From Methylorubrum extorquens (lineage in GTDB: Bacteria; Pseudomonadota; Alphaproteobacteria; Rhizobiales; Beijerinckiaceae): a stretch of 6,774 nt of DNA. The DNA is taken from the NCBI GenBank assembly GCA_019695455.1, contig JAEUAC010000262.1, positions 1 through 6,774 of the forward strand, written 5' to 3'. The notes beneath the pieces were generated by a model, which saw only the letters and a program-made list of their open reading frames with translations, was not told the DNA's origin and did no database searches. Positions within the stretch are counted from its first letter, which is position 1; each line of letters opens with the position of its first letter. A program made the position numbers and the translations under genes. Positions 1 through 5,981 of this stretch are shown here, one piece after another.

Positions 1-1253
1 ACCTCAGCCATCCGCGCGTGCTCCAGATGGTCACCGATTCGCTGCGCTACTGGGCGACCGAGATGAAGGTCGACGGTTTCCGCTTCGACCTCGCCACCAT
101 TCTGGGCCGCGAACCCTACGGCTTCGACGAGGGCGGCGGCTTCCTGGATTCCTGCCGTCAGGATCCCGTCCTGTCCTCCGTCAAGCTGATCGCCGAGCCG
201 TGGGATTGCGGGCCGGGCGGCTACCAGGTCGGCGGCTTCCCGCCCGGCTGGGCGGAATGGAACGACCGCTACCGCGACACGGCGCGCGCCTTCTGGAAGG
301 GCGACGGCGGCCAGTTGCCCGAGATGGCCTCGCGCATCACGGGCTCGGCCGACAAGTTCAACAAGCGGGGCCGCAAGCCCTGGGCGTCGGTGAACTTCGT
401 CACGGCCCACGACGGCTTCACGCTGCGCGACCTCGTCTCGTACAACGACAAGCACAACGAGGCGAACGGCGAGGGCAACCGCGACGGCCATTCGCACAAC
501 ATCTCGTGCAACTACGGCGCCGAGGGGCCGACGGACGACCTCGTGATCCGGGACGTGCGCCAGCGCCAGATGCGAAACTTCCTGGCCACGCTCCTCATGT
601 CGCGGGGCACGCCCATGATCCTGGCGGGCGACGAGTTCTCCCGCACGCAGGGGGGCAACAACAACGCCTACGCCCAGGATTCGGAGATCGGCTGGATCGA
701 CTGGAACCTCGACGAGGAGGGCCGCGGCCTCGCCGAGTTCACGCGCGTCCTGATCGCGCTGCGCAAGGCGCTGCCCATGCTGCGCCGGGGCCGCTTCCTG
801 ACCGGCCAGTACGACGAGACGCTCGGCGTGAAGGACGCGACCTGGTTCACGCCGGCCGGCACCGAGATGACGGCCGCGAACTGGCAGGAGCCGGACGCGC
901 GCTGCTTCGGCGTCGTGCTCGACGGCCTGGCCCAGGAGACCGGGATCCGGCGGCCGGGAACGGACGTGACGGTGCTGCTCGTGCTCAACGCCTATCACGA
1001 CGTGGTCAACTTCAAGCTGCCCAAGATGCCGAACGGCCGCTCCTGGATGTGCCTGGTCGACACGAACCGGGCCGATTTCGAGGAGCCGCAGAACTTCCGC
1101 TTCGGCCACGATTACGAGGTGACGGGCCGGTCCTTCCTCGTGTTCATGATGGTGCCGAACGCGACCACGTCGAAGGCGGCCGTGCGGGCGTTCCAGCACG
1201 TCATGGCCGAATTCCGCGACGTCCGGCTGGATCGCCTCGAGCTTCCCGACTAG
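1..1253 (+). CDS. glgX: Glycogen debranching enzyme GlgX/TreX, C-terminal part (5' end outside window)
   Basis: This is a GH13 isoamylase-type enzyme that hydrolyses alpha-1,6 branch points in glycogen, in the cytoplasm. The open frame runs in from the left edge (first full codon at base 3), so the in-frame GTG at 18 is not a real start. About 416 residues are present; the family is usually about 700, so the N-terminal domain and the start of the barrel are missing. The three GH13 catalytic motifs are visible, numbering from base 3: GFRFDLA with the nucleophile Asp29, AEPWD with the acid/base Glu65, and TAHDG with the third acid Asp137. The downstream NEANGEGNRDG loop and the GDEFSRTQGGNNNAY segment are typical of GlgX/TreX. 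The rest, from about residue 290, fits the C-terminal beta domain. Whether it acts in glycogen turnover or in TreXYZ trehalose synthesis depends on genes to the left that cannot be seen. Confidence 0.95.
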   Translation, partial: LSHPRVLQMVTDSLRYWATEMKVDGFRFDLATILGREPYGFDEGGGFLDSCRQDPVLSSVKLIAEPWDCGPGGYQVGGFPPGWAEWNDRYRDTARAFWKGDGGQLPEMASRITGSADKFNKRGRKPWASVNFVTAHDGFTLRDLVSYNDKHNEANGEGNRDGHSHNISCNYGAEGPTDDLVIRDVRQRQMRNFLATLLMSRGTPMILAGDEFSRTQGGNNNAYAQDSEIGWIDWNLDEEGRGLAEFTRVLIALRKALPMLRRGRFLTGQYDETLGVKDATWFTPAGTEMTAANWQEPDARCFGVVLDGLAQETGIRRPGTDVTVLLVLNAYHDVVNFKLPKMPNGRSWMCLVDTNRADFEEPQNFRFGHDYEVTGRSFLVFMMVPNATTSKAAVRAFQHVMAEFRDVRLDRLELPD

Positions 1254-1264
1254 CCTTCGGTGGG

Positions 1265-1294
1265 TTGTGCAAAACGCCGCGAACATCCCTATAT
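1265..1294 (+). promoter_or_regulatory. Possible housekeeping promoter for the sigma-factor gene
   Basis: TTGTGC (1265-1270) and CTATAT (1289-1294) are 18 bases apart in the only AT-rich patch of the gap between glgX and the sigma-factor gene. TTG and CTATAT-like elements are what alphaproteobacterial sigma-70 promoters tend to keep. The -35 matches only 3 of 6 consensus bases, so the call is tentative. No EcfG-type element (GGAAC, 16-17 bases, CGTT) is present in this gap, so there is no sequence sign of autoregulation here. Confidence 0.38.
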
Positions 1295-1342
1295 GGCGCG
1301 GGGGCGGGCCGAGGCGGCGCGCCCTGGAGATGCACGACCCCG

Positions 1343-1885
1343 ATGAGTGTTGAACCGGCGATCCGCGACCAGATGCTGGCGGCTCTCCCGAGCCTGCGGG
1401 CCTTCGCGATCTCGCTCTGCGGCAACGTCGACAAGGCCGACGACCTCGTCCAGGACACGATCATGCGCGCCTGGGCGGCGATCGACCGGTTCGAGCGCGG
1501 CACCAACCTGAACGCCTGGCTCTTCACGATCCTGCGGAACCTCTACTTCTCCAACCTGCGCAAGGGGAAGCGGGAGGTCGAGGACGTGGACGGCGCCTAT
1601 GCGGGCCGGCTCTCGAGCCTGCCCGAGCAGGACGGCCGCGCCGACATGAACGATTTTCGCGAGGCCCTCGCCCGCTTGGCGCCGGACCAGCGCGAGGCGC
1701 TGCTTCTCGTGGGCGCCCAGGGCTTCTCCTACGAGGAGACGGCCTCCATCATGGGCTGCGCGATCGGCACCGTGAAGAGCCGCGTGAACCGCGCCCGCGT
1801 GCGCCTGTCCGAACTCCTCGCCGTCGAGCAGATCGAGGATCTCGGCCCCGACCGCATGACGATGGCGGTCGTCCAGTCCTCCTGA
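1343..1885 (+). CDS. EcfG-like (ECF15) RNA polymerase sigma factor, general stress response type
   Basis: This 180-residue group IV sigma factor would direct RNA polymerase to stress promoters. The sigma-2 domain spans about residues 15-78 (DDLVQDT at 34-39, RAWAAIDRF, AWLFTILRNLY). The sigma-4 domain spans about 105-158, with LAPDQREALLLVGAQGFSY leading into a helix-turn-helix and TVKSRVNRARVRL. The motifs match the EcfG family, which acts with the anti-sigma NepR and the response regulator PhyR and reads GGAAC-N16/17-CGTT promoters (family knowledge). The ATG at 1343 gives the expected N-terminus; GGAGA at 1326-1330 is a slightly distant ribosome binding site (12-base gap). The gene lies 89 bases after glgX. 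No nepR or phyR is in the window, whereas the main ecfG usually lies beside them, so this may be one of the extra EcfG paralogs common in Methylobacterium-like genomes. The family is clear; which paralog it is remains unknown. Confidence 0.9.
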   Translation: MSVEPAIRDQMLAALPSLRAFAISLCGNVDKADDLVQDTIMRAWAAIDRFERGTNLNAWLFTILRNLYFSNLRKGKREVEDVDGAYAGRLSSLPEQDGRADMNDFREALARLAPDQREALLLVGAQGFSYEETASIMGCAIGTVKSRVNRARVRLSELLAVEQIEDLGPDRMTMAVVQSS

Positions 1886-1941
1886 TCCCCCCGGCGTCGC
1901 GGCGGAAGCGCGCGCCCGTCGGGTCGCCCGCCGCCCGCGGC

Positions 1942-1976
1942 CTCGGACCCCCTGCGCCTCGGGACGGGGGGCCGGG
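1942..1976 (+). terminator. Imperfect GC-rich hairpin after the sigma-factor gene, possible terminator
   Basis: Bases 1942-1952 (CTCGGACCCCC) can pair with 1966-1976 (GGGGGGCCGGG) around a 13-base loop, giving 11 positions with one G-T wobble and one A-G mismatch. It lies 57 bases after the stop codon and no run of T follows, so intrinsic termination is doubtful. It could be a 3'-end stabilising structure, or chance in such GC-rich DNA. The rest of the 196-base gap (1886-2081) holds no gene I can support. Confidence 0.28.
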
Positions 1977-2014
1977 AGGATCGGTCCCCGGCGGACGGTG
2001 CCGCCCGAAGAGGC

Positions 2015-2046
2015 TTGCGGCGGGCCGCGTGCCCCGGCCAGATAGG
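2015..2046 (+). promoter_or_regulatory. Weak promoter candidate before the hydantoinase gene
   Basis: TTGCGG (2015-2020) is followed after 20 bases by GATAGG (2041-2046), or after 18 bases by CAGATA. This would place a transcript start some 30 bases before the ATG at 2082. Each element matches only about half of the consensus and the spacing is long, so it is recorded only as the best candidate in this gap. Confidence 0.2.
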
Positions 2047-2081
2047 GGCGCGCCGATCCGGCGCCGGGATTCCGGCGAACG

Positions 2082-3500
2082 ATGCCTCCTTTCGACACCA
2101 TCATCCGCGGCGGCACGGTCGCGACGGCGTCCGACACGTTCGCGTGCGACATCGGCATCCGCGACGGCCGGATCGCGGCTCTGGGCCACGACCTCGGCGA
2201 GGCCGGCGAGACGATCGACGCGGCCGGCCGGCTCGTTCTGCCGGGCGGGATCGACAGCCACGTCCACTTCGCCCAGGCCTCCGGCCCCGGCATCGTCATG
2301 GCGGACGGGTTCGAGACCGGCACCCGGTCGGCGGCCTTCGGCGGCAACACCACCGTCATGCCCTTCTGCGTGCAGGAGAAGGGACAGTCGCTGCGCGAGG
2401 CGCTGAAGCAGTACCACGCCAAGGCCGACGGGCAGTGCCACGTCGACGTGTCGTTCCACCTCGTCATCGCGGATCCGACGGAGCAGGTGCTGGGCCAGGA
2501 GCTGCCGGCCCTGGTCGCGGACGGCTACACGTCCTTCAAGGTGTTCATGACCTACGAGGGCATGGCGCTGAACGACCGCGAGATGCTGGAGGTCATGGCC
2601 GTCGCACGCCGCACGGGCGCCCTCGTCATGGTGCACGCGGAGAACTTCGACGCCATCAAGTTCCTGGTCGACAGGCTCGAGGGCGAGGGCCACGTGGCGC
2701 CCCGCTTCCACGCCACCTCGCGGCCCATCCCGGTCGAGCGCGAGGCGACGCACCGGGCGATCTCGCTGGCCGAGCTCGTGGACGTGCCGGTCATGATCGT
2801 CCACGTCTCGAACGGCGAGGCCATGGAGGAGATCCGCCGCGCCCAGGCCAAGGGCCTGAAGGTCTACGGCGAGACCTGCACGCAATATCTCGTCCTGACC
2901 GAGAGCGACCTCGACGGCCTCAACATGGAGGGCGCGAAATACGTCTGCTCGCCGCCGCCGCGCGACAAGCCGAGCCAGGAGGCGTGCTGGCGCGGGCTCG
3001 AGACCGGCGTGTTCTCCGTCTTCTCGTCCGACCATTGCCCGTTCCGCTACGACGACCCGGCCGGCAAGCTGAACCCGAAGGGCCGGACGAGCTTCCGCTG
3101 GGTGCCGAACGGCATTCCCGGCGTCGCGGCCCGGCTGCCCATCCTGTTCTCGGAAGGCGTCGTGAAGGGCCGCATCGACCTGAACCGCTTCGTCGCCCTC
3201 TCGTCGACGAACCACGCCAAGACCTACGGCCTCTACCCCCGCAAGGGCACGATCGCCGTGGGGGCGGACGCCGACGTCGCGATCTGGGATCCCGACAGGC
3301 GCCTCACGCTCACGCACGACCTCCTGGGGGACGGGTCCGACTACACGCCCTACGAGGGCATGGAGATCACGGGCTGGCCCGTCCTGACCATGGTCCGCGG
3401 CCGGGTCGTGATGCGGGACGGCGCGCTCGTCGGCCCGAAGGGACATGGCCGGCATCTCGAACGGGCGCTCTCGCCGCTCGCCGCGCCCCGGGCCGCCTGA
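2082..3500 (+). CDS. hydA: D-hydantoinase / dihydropyrimidinase (cyclic amidohydrolase)
   Basis: This 472-residue cytoplasmic metalloenzyme opens the ring of dihydropyrimidines or 5-substituted hydantoins to N-carbamoyl amino acids. All binuclear metal ligands of the family are present: His60 and His62 (GIDSHVHF), the lysine that becomes carboxylated, Lys153 (SFKVFMTYEG), His185 (VHAEN), His241 (VHVSN) and Asp317 (SSDHCPF). The substrate-loop Tyr158, KYVCSPPPRDK and the C-terminal LYPRKGTIAVGADAD and DYTPYEGMEITGW blocks are also typical, and the length is normal. The ATG at 2082 places the usual FDTIIRGGTV start at residue 4; the ribosome binding site is weak. No dihydropyrimidine dehydrogenase, beta-ureidopropionase or carbamoylase gene is nearby, so pyrimidine catabolism is not shown by context. 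Assignment to the hydantoinase/dihydropyrimidinase group rather than allantoinase or dihydroorotase is firm; the natural substrate is not. Confidence 0.93.
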   Translation: MPPFDTIIRGGTVATASDTFACDIGIRDGRIAALGHDLGEAGETIDAAGRLVLPGGIDSHVHFAQASGPGIVMADGFETGTRSAAFGGNTTVMPFCVQEKGQSLREALKQYHAKADGQCHVDVSFHLVIADPTEQVLGQELPALVADGYTSFKVFMTYEGMALNDREMLEVMAVARRTGALVMVHAENFDAIKFLVDRLEGEGHVAPRFHATSRPIPVEREATHRAISLAELVDVPVMIVHVSNGEAMEEIRRAQAKGLKVYGETCTQYLVLTESDLDGLNMEGAKYVCSPPPRDKPSQEACWRGLETGVFSVFSSDHCPFRYDDPAGKLNPKGRTSFRWVPNGIPGVAARLPILFSEGVVKGRIDLNRFVALSSTNHAKTYGLYPRKGTIAVGADADVAIWDPDRRLTLTHDLLGDGSDYTPYEGMEITGWPVLTMVRGRVVMRDGALVGPKGHGRHLERALSPLAAPRAA

Positions 3501-3518
3501 CGGCCGACCGCCCTCCCC

Positions 3519-3547
3519 TTGACTCGGCGGCCCCGCGGCGGCGCTGT
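3519..3547 (+). promoter_or_regulatory. -35-like element before the patatin gene
   Basis: CTTGACT includes TTGACT (3519-3524), which matches 5 of 6 bases of the sigma-70 -35 consensus. The sequence 17 bases later (CGCTGT, 3542-3547) is a poor -10. If used, the transcript would begin only some 15 bases before the patatin ATG. It lies in the 67-base gap after the hydantoinase stop codon, so the patatin gene could equally be read through from there. Confidence 0.22.
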
Positions 3548-3557
3548 CCGGCCGGGG

Positions 3558-3562
3558 GGAGG
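3558..3562 (+). promoter_or_regulatory. Strong ribosome binding site of the patatin gene
   Basis: A perfect GGAGG, inside a longer purine run, lies 5 bases before the ATG at 3568. It fixes this start and is the best Shine-Dalgarno sequence in the window. Confidence 0.7.
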
Positions 3563-3567
3563 CAGGC

Positions 3568-4578
3568 ATGGCGTTCCGGATCCTGGCGCTCAGCGGCGGC
3601 GGCTTCCTCGGGCTGTTCTCGGTGCGCATCCTGGCCCGCATGGAGGCGACGCTCGGGCGGCCGATCGCCCGGAGCTTCGATCTCGTCTGCGGCACCTCGG
3701 CGGGCGCCATCACGGCGCTCGGCCTGTCGCTGGACGTGCGGGCCGACGCGATCGAACGCACCTTCATCGAGCACGGGCCGCTGATCTTCGCCCGCCCGGG
3801 CGGGCGCTTCCAGGAGCTGAAGCGGACGCTCGCCTTCGCGCGCTCGCTGGTCGCGCCGAAATACGAGGCGGAGGCCCTGCTGGCGGCGACGAGGAGCCTC
3901 CTCGGCGAGGCGAGGCTCGGCGACGCGAAGCACCGCGTCGTCCTGCCGGTGGTCAACATGACGACCGGCCAGATCGAGGTCTTCAAGACGCCCCACAACC
4001 CGGCCTGGACCTACCATGCCGGGCTCCGCATGACGGAGGTCGCGGTCGCGGCGGCGGCCGCGCCGACCTATTTCCCCATGGCCGAGGTGCGCAACAGCCT
4101 CTACGTCGACGGCGCCATCGCGGCGAGCGCGCCCGACATGCTCGGCGTGCACGAGGCCGAATACTACCTGAAGGTGCCGCGCGACGGGATCGAGGTCCTG
4201 TCCATCGGCACGACCACGGGCAGCTTCTCCCTCCCCTACAGCGCCGGTCGCCGCTACGGCGCCGTGCGCTGGCTGCGCGGCGCCCGGCTCTTCTCGACCA
4301 TCATGTCGGCCCAGCAGCAGCTCACCGCCGTGTTCCTCCGCCACCAGCTCGGCGACCGCTACGTGCGCGTGGACAGCCTGCGCTCCTCCGGCCTCGAGGC
4401 CGACCTCGCCTTCGACGGCGCGACCGAGAACGGCGTCAAGACGATCTTCGGCCTCGCCGACCACGCCTTCGAGGAGGCGATGAAGCAGGACCGCGTCCGG
4501 GCCATGCTGGACGCCCTCGCGGAGCCGCCCGTCTTCCACGGCGACCGGTCCGGGGAGTGGCGGGGCGCCGCCATCTGA
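3568..4578 (+). CDS. Patatin-like phospholipase, COG3621/CapV-like
   Basis: This 336-residue protein is a patatin-fold serine hydrolase, expected to release fatty acids from phospholipids. The catalytic dyad is visible: Ser44 in GTSAG (42-46) and Asp181 in DGA (181-183). The conserved AAAAAPTYFP block lies at 161-170. The N-terminal RILALSGGG start, FDLVCGTSAG and the following helix resemble the group that includes the CBASS effector CapV, whose lipase is switched on by a cyclic dinucleotide. The oxyanion loop reads GGGFLG (10-15), where many family members have GGGxRG; Leu14 replaces the basic residue. There is no signal peptide or membrane segment, so it is probably cytosolic and reaches the membrane's inner face. 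No CD-NTase or other defence gene lies nearby, so a CBASS role is not supported by context. Lipid remodelling is an equally good reading. The fold and catalytic class are certain; the role is not. Confidence 0.88.
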   Translation: MAFRILALSGGGFLGLFSVRILARMEATLGRPIARSFDLVCGTSAGAITALGLSLDVRADAIERTFIEHGPLIFARPGGRFQELKRTLAFARSLVAPKYEAEALLAATRSLLGEARLGDAKHRVVLPVVNMTTGQIEVFKTPHNPAWTYHAGLRMTEVAVAAAAAPTYFPMAEVRNSLYVDGAIAASAPDMLGVHEAEYYLKVPRDGIEVLSIGTTTGSFSLPYSAGRRYGAVRWLRGARLFSTIMSAQQQLTAVFLRHQLGDRYVRVDSLRSSGLEADLAFDGATENGVKTIFGLADHAFEEAMKQDRVRAMLDALAEPPVFHGDRSGEWRGAAI

Positions 4579-4609
4579 ACGGCCGGACTCGGGTCCGCTG
4601 CTCTGGTCG

Positions 4610-4661
4610 GTCTCTCCGCACGCCGTCATGGCCGGGATGAGCCCGGCCATGACGGGGAGAC
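4610..4661 (+). repeat. Perfect 14-bp inverted repeat, probable dispersed palindrome and/or terminator
   Basis: CCGTCATGGCCGGG (4623-4636), the loop ATGAG, then its exact complement CCCGGCCATGACGG (4642-4655). An outer stem of GTCTCT (4610-4615) with GGAGAC (4656-4661, one wobble) can lengthen it, leaving a 7-base bulge on the left. It starts 32 bases after the patatin stop codon. No T run follows. The core resembles the short intergenic palindromes built on GTCATGGCCGGG that I recall as common in Bradyrhizobium/Methylobacterium-type genomes. It may end or stabilise the patatin transcript and insulate the transporter operon. Confidence 0.75.
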
Positions 4662-4672
4662 GGCTCGGAACG

Positions 4673-4696
4673 TGAGGCCGCCGCCCTGCGGCCTCA
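4673..4696 (+). other. Second perfect hairpin in the transporter upstream region
   Basis: TGAGGCCGC (4673-4681), a 6-base loop, then the exact complement GCGGCCTCA (4688-4696). It lies 17 bases after the large inverted repeat and 84 bases before the solute-binding-protein ATG. No T run follows. It may be a second transcript-end structure or part of the 5' leader of the transporter mRNA. Nothing else in 4579-4780 looks like a gene; no good promoter was found there. Confidence 0.5.
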
Positions 4697-4768
4697 GTCG
4701 AAAGGCGTCTTCCGCCCGGTCCCGCGGAGGCCTAAGAGGCACGCGCGGTCGCGAGAGACGGCCCGATC

Positions 4769-4774
4769 AGGGAG
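4769..4774 (+). promoter_or_regulatory. Ribosome binding site of the solute-binding protein gene
   Basis: AGGGAG lies 6 bases before the ATG at 4781. It supports that start, which in turn gives a proper Tat signal peptide at the N-terminus. Confidence 0.6.
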
Positions 4775-4780
4775 CGGACG

Positions 4781-5947
4781 ATGACGCTGTCCAGGCGCGG
4801 ATTCGTGGCGGGCGTGGCCGGAGGTCTCGCGGCCTCGGGAGCCCGGGCCCAGATGGCGATGCCGACGTCGCCGCTCGTGGTCTCCATCGTGGACGTGGCG
4901 GGCAACCTCGCGCTGACCCAGAAGGCCTTCGAGGGCTACCGGCGCGAGAAGCCGACCGTCGTCTCGCGCTTCGTGTTCACCAAGGCGCCCGCGCCCGAGC
5001 TGCCGGCGAAGCTGAAGGCCCAGCAGGCCGCGGGCCGGGTCGACATCGACCTCGTCCTCACGGGCACGGACGGGCTCTCGGCCGGCATCGAGAACAAGCT
5101 CTGGGTCGACATGGCGCCCCATCTGGCGCGCCTGCCGACGCTCGCCGACGTGCTGCTGCCGCCCGCCCTGAAGATGCAGGGCCTCGCCCGCGACCAGGGC
5201 GTCATCGTCTCGTACTATCCGTCCGGCCCGCTGCTCGAATACATGCCGGACCGCGTGAAGACCGTGCCGTCGACCGCCGAGGAGCTCCTGGCCTGGGCGC
5301 GGCAGAACAAGGGCAAGTTCATGTATGCGCGGCCGGCCAATTCGGGCCCGGGCCGCACCTTCATGATGGGCCTGCCCTACATCCTCGGCGATGCCGATCC
5401 GAAGGACCCGGACAAGGGCTGGGACAAGACCTGGGCCTACCTGAAGGCGCTCGGCGAGACCGTCGACTACTACCCGGGCGGCACGACCCAGACCATGAAG
5501 GAGCTCGGCGAGGGCACGCGCGACATGATCGCGTCGACCACCGGCTGGGACATCAACCCGCGCGTCCTCGGCATCGTGCCGAAGGAGGCCGCGATCGCCA
5601 CGCTGAAGGGCTTCCGCTGGGTCGGCGACGCCCATTACATGTGCGTGCCGAAGGGCATCCCGGACCAGAAGCTCGCCGTGATGGTGGACCTCATGGCCTT
5701 CATGCTGAAGCCCGCCCAGCAGGCCTATACCTACGACGAGGGCTACTTCTATCCCGGCCCGGCCGTGAAGGACGTGACCCTCGCCATGGCGCCGCCCGAG
5801 AGCCAGGCCGCCATCCGGGATTTCGGCCGCCCGCAATACGACCGGCTCATCGCGGACAACCCGGTCGAGGTGCCGCTCGACGCCGACAGGCTCGTGCTGG
5901 CCTTCCGGCGCTGGGACGAGCAGGTCGGATCGGGCAAGAACAAGTGA
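4781..5947 (+). CDS. ABC transporter periplasmic solute-binding protein with Tat signal
   Basis: This 388-residue protein is the likely periplasmic receptor of an ABC importer. The N-terminus has a twin-arginine motif, SRRGFV (4-9), a hydrophobic stretch rich in Ala and Gly, and a signal-peptidase site ARA|Q at 21-24, so export in folded form through Tat is predicted. The mature part reads as an extracellular solute-binding protein of the class served by PotA/FbpC-type ATPases (polyamine, iron, thiamine or sulfate-like ligands). Examples are LVLTGTDGLSAGIENKLWVD near 91-110, ASTTGWDINPR at 251-261 and a C-terminal segment rich in aromatic residues, TYDEGYFYPGP (317-327). I cannot name the ligand. 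The gene starts after a 202-base spacer with hairpins and is followed 34 bases later by the ATPase gene, so it is probably first in an operon continuing rightwards. Polyamine binding is the default guess by family, not shown. Confidence 0.87.
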   Translation: MTLSRRGFVAGVAGGLAASGARAQMAMPTSPLVVSIVDVAGNLALTQKAFEGYRREKPTVVSRFVFTKAPAPELPAKLKAQQAAGRVDIDLVLTGTDGLSAGIENKLWVDMAPHLARLPTLADVLLPPALKMQGLARDQGVIVSYYPSGPLLEYMPDRVKTVPSTAEELLAWARQNKGKFMYARPANSGPGRTFMMGLPYILGDADPKDPDKGWDKTWAYLKALGETVDYYPGGTTQTMKELGEGTRDMIASTTGWDINPRVLGIVPKEAAIATLKGFRWVGDAHYMCVPKGIPDQKLAVMVDLMAFMLKPAQQAYTYDEGYFYPGPAVKDVTLAMAPPESQAAIRDFGRPQYDRLIADNPVEVPLDADRLVLAFRRWDEQVGSGKNK

Positions 5948-5968
5948 GCCGCGCGCCCGCGCCGCCCC

Positions 5969-5973
5969 GGAGA
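5969..5973 (+). promoter_or_regulatory. Ribosome binding site deciding the GTG start of the ATPase gene
   Basis: GGAGA lies 8 bases before the GTG at 5982. The frame contains no ATG before residue 87, already past Walker A, so this site identifies GTG as the start. Confidence 0.6.
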
Positions 5974-5981
5974 CCTCCCGC

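Noticed and set aside
200..1342. Long N-terminal extension of the sigma-factor frame
   Set aside because: The frame is open upstream only because it overlaps glgX in another frame. The translation there is Arg/Ala/Gly-rich, and EcfG proteins begin close to the ATG at 1343.
1749..3998. 749-codon open frame on the minus strand
   Set aside because: It lies opposite the sigma factor, the hydantoinase and the patatin gene, all of which have clear family motifs. Its translation is biased to Arg, Gly, Ala and Asp without any recognisable domain, which is what antisense reading of GC-rich codons produces.
3568..4578. CBASS anti-phage operon
   Set aside because: Only the effector-like phospholipase is present. 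The flanking genes are a hydantoinase and an ABC importer, and no nucleotide cyclase is in the window.
3367..4650. 427-codon open frame on the minus strand
   Set aside because: It is the shadow of the patatin gene, with repetitive Arg/Gly/Ala/Val-rich translation.
4628..4675. 15-codon mini-ORF through the large palindrome
   Set aside because: The ATG codons are a by-product of the palindrome sequence (CATGG/CCATG). There is no ribosome binding site and no reason to expect a leader peptide.
4667..4692. GGAAC at 4667-4671 as an EcfG-dependent promoter of the transporter
   Set aside because: No CGTT is found 16-17 bases downstream, and the region is taken up by the second hairpin.
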